From positions 1 through 6,817 of the forward strand of contig DAOWCW010000043.1 in the NCBI GenBank assembly GCA_030639395.1: a stretch of 6,817 nucleotides of DNA, given 5' to 3'. Of this stretch, positions 4,823-6,817 are shown piece by piece. The position numbers and the translations under genes are program-made. How positions within the stretch are numbered: the first letter of the stretch is position 1; the number at the start of each line of letters is the position of its first letter. Below the pieces are notes generated by a model. That model did no database searches, was not told the DNA's origin, and worked only from the letters and a program-made list of their open reading frames with translations. The stretch is from an archaeon. Lineage in GTDB: Archaea > Nanoarchaeota > Nanoarchaeia > Pacearchaeales > GW2011-AR1.

Positions 4823-6683
4823 CTTCCAATATCCTACAAAGCGAAAGCTCAACACCAACAACTGGCATCCTAATCTTCCAATTCCTCAAAACTCTCGGAG
4901 CAACTTCCCCAATCCTTCCAACCTCAATACCATCAACCAAAATACTCCCACATCTCCCAACAATATAATTACTGTCCTCGACATCTTCAACTTCATATTT
5001 AACACCCAACATCTTAAACAAATAATCCAAAACCTGCTTCATCTCCGTAAACCCCATTTTCTCGTCAATCATAGCAATCGCCAACCTCTCTTTCTCAACA
5101 ACCCCAGTCTCACTTTCCAAATCTTCCCCTGCACCCCGCCCCTTTCTTCCACCTGTCACCTGCAGCCTGTCACCTGTAACCTCGAATTTTTGAAATACCG
5201 TTCCCATTTCAAAAATGCGTTGCGGATAAGCGGCATCCGAATTCTCCGACAAAATCTGCAACATATTCGTCATCAAATCTACCCTTAAAACATCCCGCTC
5301 CGTCTTCGAAGCCTCAACCTCAATAAAATCATTAAAACTATAATGCATTTTCTTCACATTCTTCTTCGTCACCAAATGAAAACTAGAACACTCCAACATC
5401 CCAAGCCCAGCTAAAACATTTCCAATAACCCTCTTCGCCCTGTCCCCAGCATCCTCTTCAGCAATAGTAGAAATCGCCGGAATTTCAGGCACAAAATTAT
5501 CATAGCCATAAGCAATTGCGACCTCCTCAGCCAAATCAATCCAATGCAAAATATCAGTTCTATAAGCAGGAATCTCCGCCACCATCTTTCTGACTCCTGA
5601 CTCCTGACTCTTGACTCCTCGGCTACCTATTCCCATTCTTGATAGAAACACTTTAACCGCTTTCTCCTTCAACGAAATCCCAAGCGTCTTCTCAATGTCT
5701 TCAATTCTAAACTCCAGTTCCTCACAGCTCATATCCGGCGAAACAAAATTCCCATCACGAGCGTCCTTAACATTCACAGCATAAATTTTTCCATTCATCT
5801 CAGAAAGACTCGCCACAATAATATTCAAACATTTCTTCAAATAAACCAAGTTGTGCCCCGAGCACTCAATAAAAATATCTCTAGTTTTTTCATTAATCCG
5901 CCCAGTTCGTTCTGAATTAATAATTGGTGGCATACTCAAGATTTCATTATCCGCATCAACAAAAACAGGAAAAACATCACTATCCTCAAGCAAATGTGCA
6001 TATTCACGCCCAGCTGGATGCCCCCTCAAAATCTGTCGAGCATTCATGGACTTCTTTGCCTCCAAAGGTAAAAATTCCACTTCCTCATTCTTCCGCCCAG
6101 CAAAACGAATTGGAAAACTAATCTTATCAAGCGGATAAATCCCAATAGCAACCTTTCTCCTTTTCCTTCCAATCGAATTATGCAACTTCTCCTGCAAATC
6201 AACAATGTCCTTAATTTTGCCCGATGAAGACGGAACTTTGCCTTCCAAATGTATATTTGGCGCAGTTCCCAATTTAGAGGGTACACTATTACGTGCAGCA
6301 TCATCAAACTTCAACCCCTTCACAATCGCACAAACACAATGCGGCCGAACCGACTTAACCGACTTTTCTATAATTACCTCAAAATCTTTGCCCGATGAGG
6401 ATGGAACTTTAGTTCCCAATCTAGAGGGTACACTATTATGTGTCAAAGGAGGATTAACCTTAAACCGAGCAATCTTACCACGTCCATTAAATTGATTCAC
6501 AGCCCTCGCAAAATTTCCAAGCGACAACAAATCCGGTCTATTGGGAAAAACTTCAACCGAAACCTCATTAGCAGTCACCTCCTCAATCGGCGTCCCCATA
6601 TCAGTAATCTTCTTCTCCAACTCAGCACCAATCTTACCAACTCGCTTCTCGAGTTCCTTCCGATTCATTGTTAATATTGCCAT
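4812..6683 (-). CDS. pheT: Phenylalanyl-tRNA synthetase beta subunit with repeat insertions
   Basis: 623 aa. PheT pairs with PheS to form the synthetase charging tRNA-Phe; the beta chain carries the editing site. Archaeal-type landmarks: VEVFPNRPDLLS (44-54) in B1, the editing-domain region with RRKVAIG (175-181) and GREYAHLL (225-232), SMPPIINSERTG (250-261), IPAYRTDILHWIDLAEEVAIAYGYD (371-395) in B5, and QRIFEMG (488-494) in the catalytic-core-like domain. Family members are usually about 540-560 aa (from memory); the excess is explained by four in-frame insertions at about 81-99, 131-156, 352-366 and 500-525, all falling between conserved blocks. The ATG at 6683 is chosen over an in-frame TTG five codons upstream because GGAGG lies 8 nt before it and MAILTMNRKEL matches the family start. 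pheS is not in the window and may lie beyond the right edge. Confidence 0.96.
   Translation of the reverse strand: MAILTMNRKELEKRVGKIGAELEKKITDMGTPIEEVTANEVSVEVFPNRPDLLSLGNFARAVNQFNGRGKIARFKVNPPLTHNSVPSRLGTKVPSSSGKDFEVIIEKSVKSVRPHCVCAIVKGLKFDDAARNSVPSKLGTAPNIHLEGKVPSSSGKIKDIVDLQEKLHNSIGRKRRKVAIGIYPLDKISFPIRFAGRKNEEVEFLPLEAKKSMNARQILRGHPAGREYAHLLEDSDVFPVFVDADNEILSMPPIINSERTGRINEKTRDIFIECSGHNLVYLKKCLNIIVASLSEMNGKIYAVNVKDARDGNFVSPDMSCEELEFRIEDIEKTLGISLKEKAVKVFLSRMGIGSRGVKSQESGVRKMVAEIPAYRTDILHWIDLAEEVAIAYGYDNFVPEIPAISTIAEEDAGDRAKRVIGNVLAGLGMLECSSFHLVTKKNVKKMHYSFNDFIEVEASKTERDVLRVDLMTNMLQILSENSDAAYPQRIFEMGTVFQKFEVTGDRLQVTGGRKGRGAGEDLESETGVVEKERLAIAMIDEKMGFTEMKQVLDYLFKMLGVKYEVEDVEDSNYIVGRCGSILVDGIEVGRIGEVAPRVLRNWKIRMPVVGVELSLCRILEAKS
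5150..5184 (-). repeat. 7-bp repeat array (ACAGGTG type) inside pheT
   Basis: On the plus strand five consecutive 7-mers read cacctgt, cacctgc, agcctgt, cacctgt, aacctcg. In the pheT frame they encode FEVTGDRLQVTGG (about 500-512), followed by a Gly/Arg/Glu-rich stretch that looks like loop sequence. The array lies between QRIFEMGTVF and the next conserved block (RLAIAMIDE) and appears as an insertion relative to the family. Confidence 0.75.
5590..5617 (-). repeat. 7-bp repeat array (GAGTCAG type) inside pheT
   Basis: Four perfect-phase 7-mers on the plus strand: ctgactc three times, then ttgactc. In pheT they encode about residues 356-365 (GVKSQESGVR region), between RMGI and the conserved EIPAYRTDIL. 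The array sits where a short strand connection is expected, so it is probably an inserted surface loop. Confidence 0.85.
6216..6295 (-). repeat. Palindrome-cored in-frame element, long copy (80 bp)
   Basis: Second copy along the gene. It matches the shorter copy at 52 of 56 positions, all four differences being transitions, and has an extra 24 bp in the middle. That extra block contains the palindrome CCAAAT-ATAC-ATTTGG, nested within the outer arms GGAACT and AGTTCC. It encodes about residues 131-156, from RNSVPSKLGT through an 8-residue extra block to KVPSSSGK. It interrupts the conserved run between VKGLKFDDA and IVDLQEKLH. Confidence 0.88.
6387..6442 (-). repeat. Palindrome-cored in-frame element, short copy (56 bp)
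   Basis: First copy along the gene, encoding THNSVPSRLGTKVPSSSGK (residues 81-99). Its core is the near-perfect hairpin GGAACT-AA-AGTTCC. It lies between ARFKVNPPL and FEVIIEKSVKSVRP, which should be nearly contiguous in archaeal PheT. Two of the four differences from the long copy are silent, and the other two give Arg/Lys and His/Arg. Confidence 0.88.
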
Positions 6684-6691
6684 CTTCTCTT

Positions 6692-6696
6692 CCTCC
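6692..6696 (-). promoter_or_regulatory. Ribosome binding site of pheT
   Basis: The minus strand reads GGAGG, 8 nt before the ATG at 6683. It decides the start in favour of this ATG and suggests pheT is an internal operon gene or has a true 5' leader. Confidence 0.8.
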
Positions 6697-6701
6697 AAGT
6701 C

Positions 6702-6718
6702 GCGCGGAAAAACCGCGC
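6702..6718 (-). other. GC-rich hairpin just upstream of the pheT ribosome binding site
   Basis: The minus strand folds as GCGCGG-TTTTT-CCGCGC, a perfect 6-bp stem with a 5-nt loop, ending 5 nt before GGAGG. It stands out in an AT-rich genome. It could influence pheT translation or mark an intercistronic processing site; neither is shown by sequence alone. Confidence 0.6.
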
Positions 6719-6732
6719 AATACTAGACCTAC

Positions 6733-6789
6733 CGCCAACAAGCGATAGCGACCTACCACCTAATACCTGTGGCTCGAAGCCACTTGGCG
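6733..6789. repeat. Structured repeat-like block upstream of pheT
   Basis: The arms CGCCAA (6733-6738) and TTGGCG (6784-6789) enclose AGCGATAGCG, three 7-mers of the form NNACCTA (6749-6769, degenerate) and the hairpin GTGGCT-CGA-AGCCAC (6769-6783). There is no TATA-like box or credible coding sequence. The block resembles an inserted repeat or structured RNA more than an ordinary promoter. Confidence 0.5.
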
Positions 6790-6817
6790 TCCCCATATCA
6801 GTAATCTTCTTCTCCAA
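6786..6817 (-). repeat. Exact 32-bp second copy of a pheT N-terminal segment
   Basis: These 32 bases are identical to 6589-6620 inside pheT (coding LEKKITDMGTP), in the same orientation, 197 bp apart, and they run to the window edge. It may be the visible end of a partial pheT duplication or a false join at a contig end. Confidence 0.85.

Noticed and set aside
4806..5288. Plus-strand 160-codon frame opposite the pheT 3' half
   Set aside because: Low-complexity Asn/Pro/Thr/His product caused by the C-rich, G-poor plus strand; it is a shadow of pheT.
6684..6698. Upstream TTG start for pheT (five extra codons MEEEK)
   Set aside because: Those codons are the ribosome binding site itself (GGAGG); the ATG at 6683 matches the family N-terminus.
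6671..6817. Minus-strand frame open to the right edge (LEKKITDMGTPSGFEPQ..., ending within the pheT start)
   Set aside because: It is created by the duplicated 32 bp, the heptamers and the hairpins; it overlaps the pheT start out of frame and shows no protein-like composition.
6684..6817. T-box or other amino-acid-sensing leader of pheT
   Set aside because: No T-box motif, specifier loop or terminator/antiterminator pair is visible, and T-boxes are bacterial.

Overview
The window reads as a compact, AT-rich archaeal segment, most likely from a DPANN-type lineage (Woesearchaeota/Pacearchaeota-like). This placement is an inference and was not tested phylogenetically. Supporting signs are a tRNA-Thr gene with an 18-nt intron in a textbook bulge-helix-bulge fold, an archaeal-type PheT, a TrmB-family regulator, TATA boxes centred about 25-28 nt upstream of start codons (leaderless transcripts), and tail-to-tail genes whose stop codons overlap.

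Layout. Positions 1-192 hold an exact 82-bp tandem repeat that reiterates the 3' end of tRNA-Thr. The tRNA-Thr(GGU) gene (175-265, minus) and an unknown acidic protein (318-809, plus) diverge from one palindromic TATA box. On the minus strand follow an acyl carrier protein (797-1063), a membrane-anchored six-cysteine protein (1189-1776) and a TrmB-type regulator (1821-2567). Each has its own TATA box. Divergent from the regulator is a two-gene plus-strand operon: a SAM-dependent methyltransferase (2667-3563) and a PLP enzyme of the Cys/Met (trans-sulfuration) family (3560-4822). The two are joined by an ATGA overlap with a strong ribosome binding site. Convergent with the operon is pheT (4812-6683, minus), the beta chain of phenylalanyl-tRNA synthetase. 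The last 134 bp are a structured, repeat-containing pheT upstream region.

How the genes may work together. PheT and tRNA-Thr are core translation functions. The methyltransferase/PLP pair is probably one metabolic unit controlled by the divergent TrmB-like protein. Its base composition differs from its surroundings: the plus strand is strongly C over G elsewhere, but G is at or above C in the operon.

The most unusual signal is inside pheT. The gene is about 70 codons longer than usual archaeal PheT (family length from memory), and the excess falls in four in-frame repeat insertions. Two are copies of one palindrome-cored element of 56 and 80 bp, the longer carrying an extra nested 24-bp palindrome. 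The other two are short arrays of unrelated 7-bp units. This resembles the protein-embedded palindromic elements of Rickettsia, but in an archaeal housekeeping gene. Both window edges also carry direct repeats, which may be real or may be assembly artefacts.
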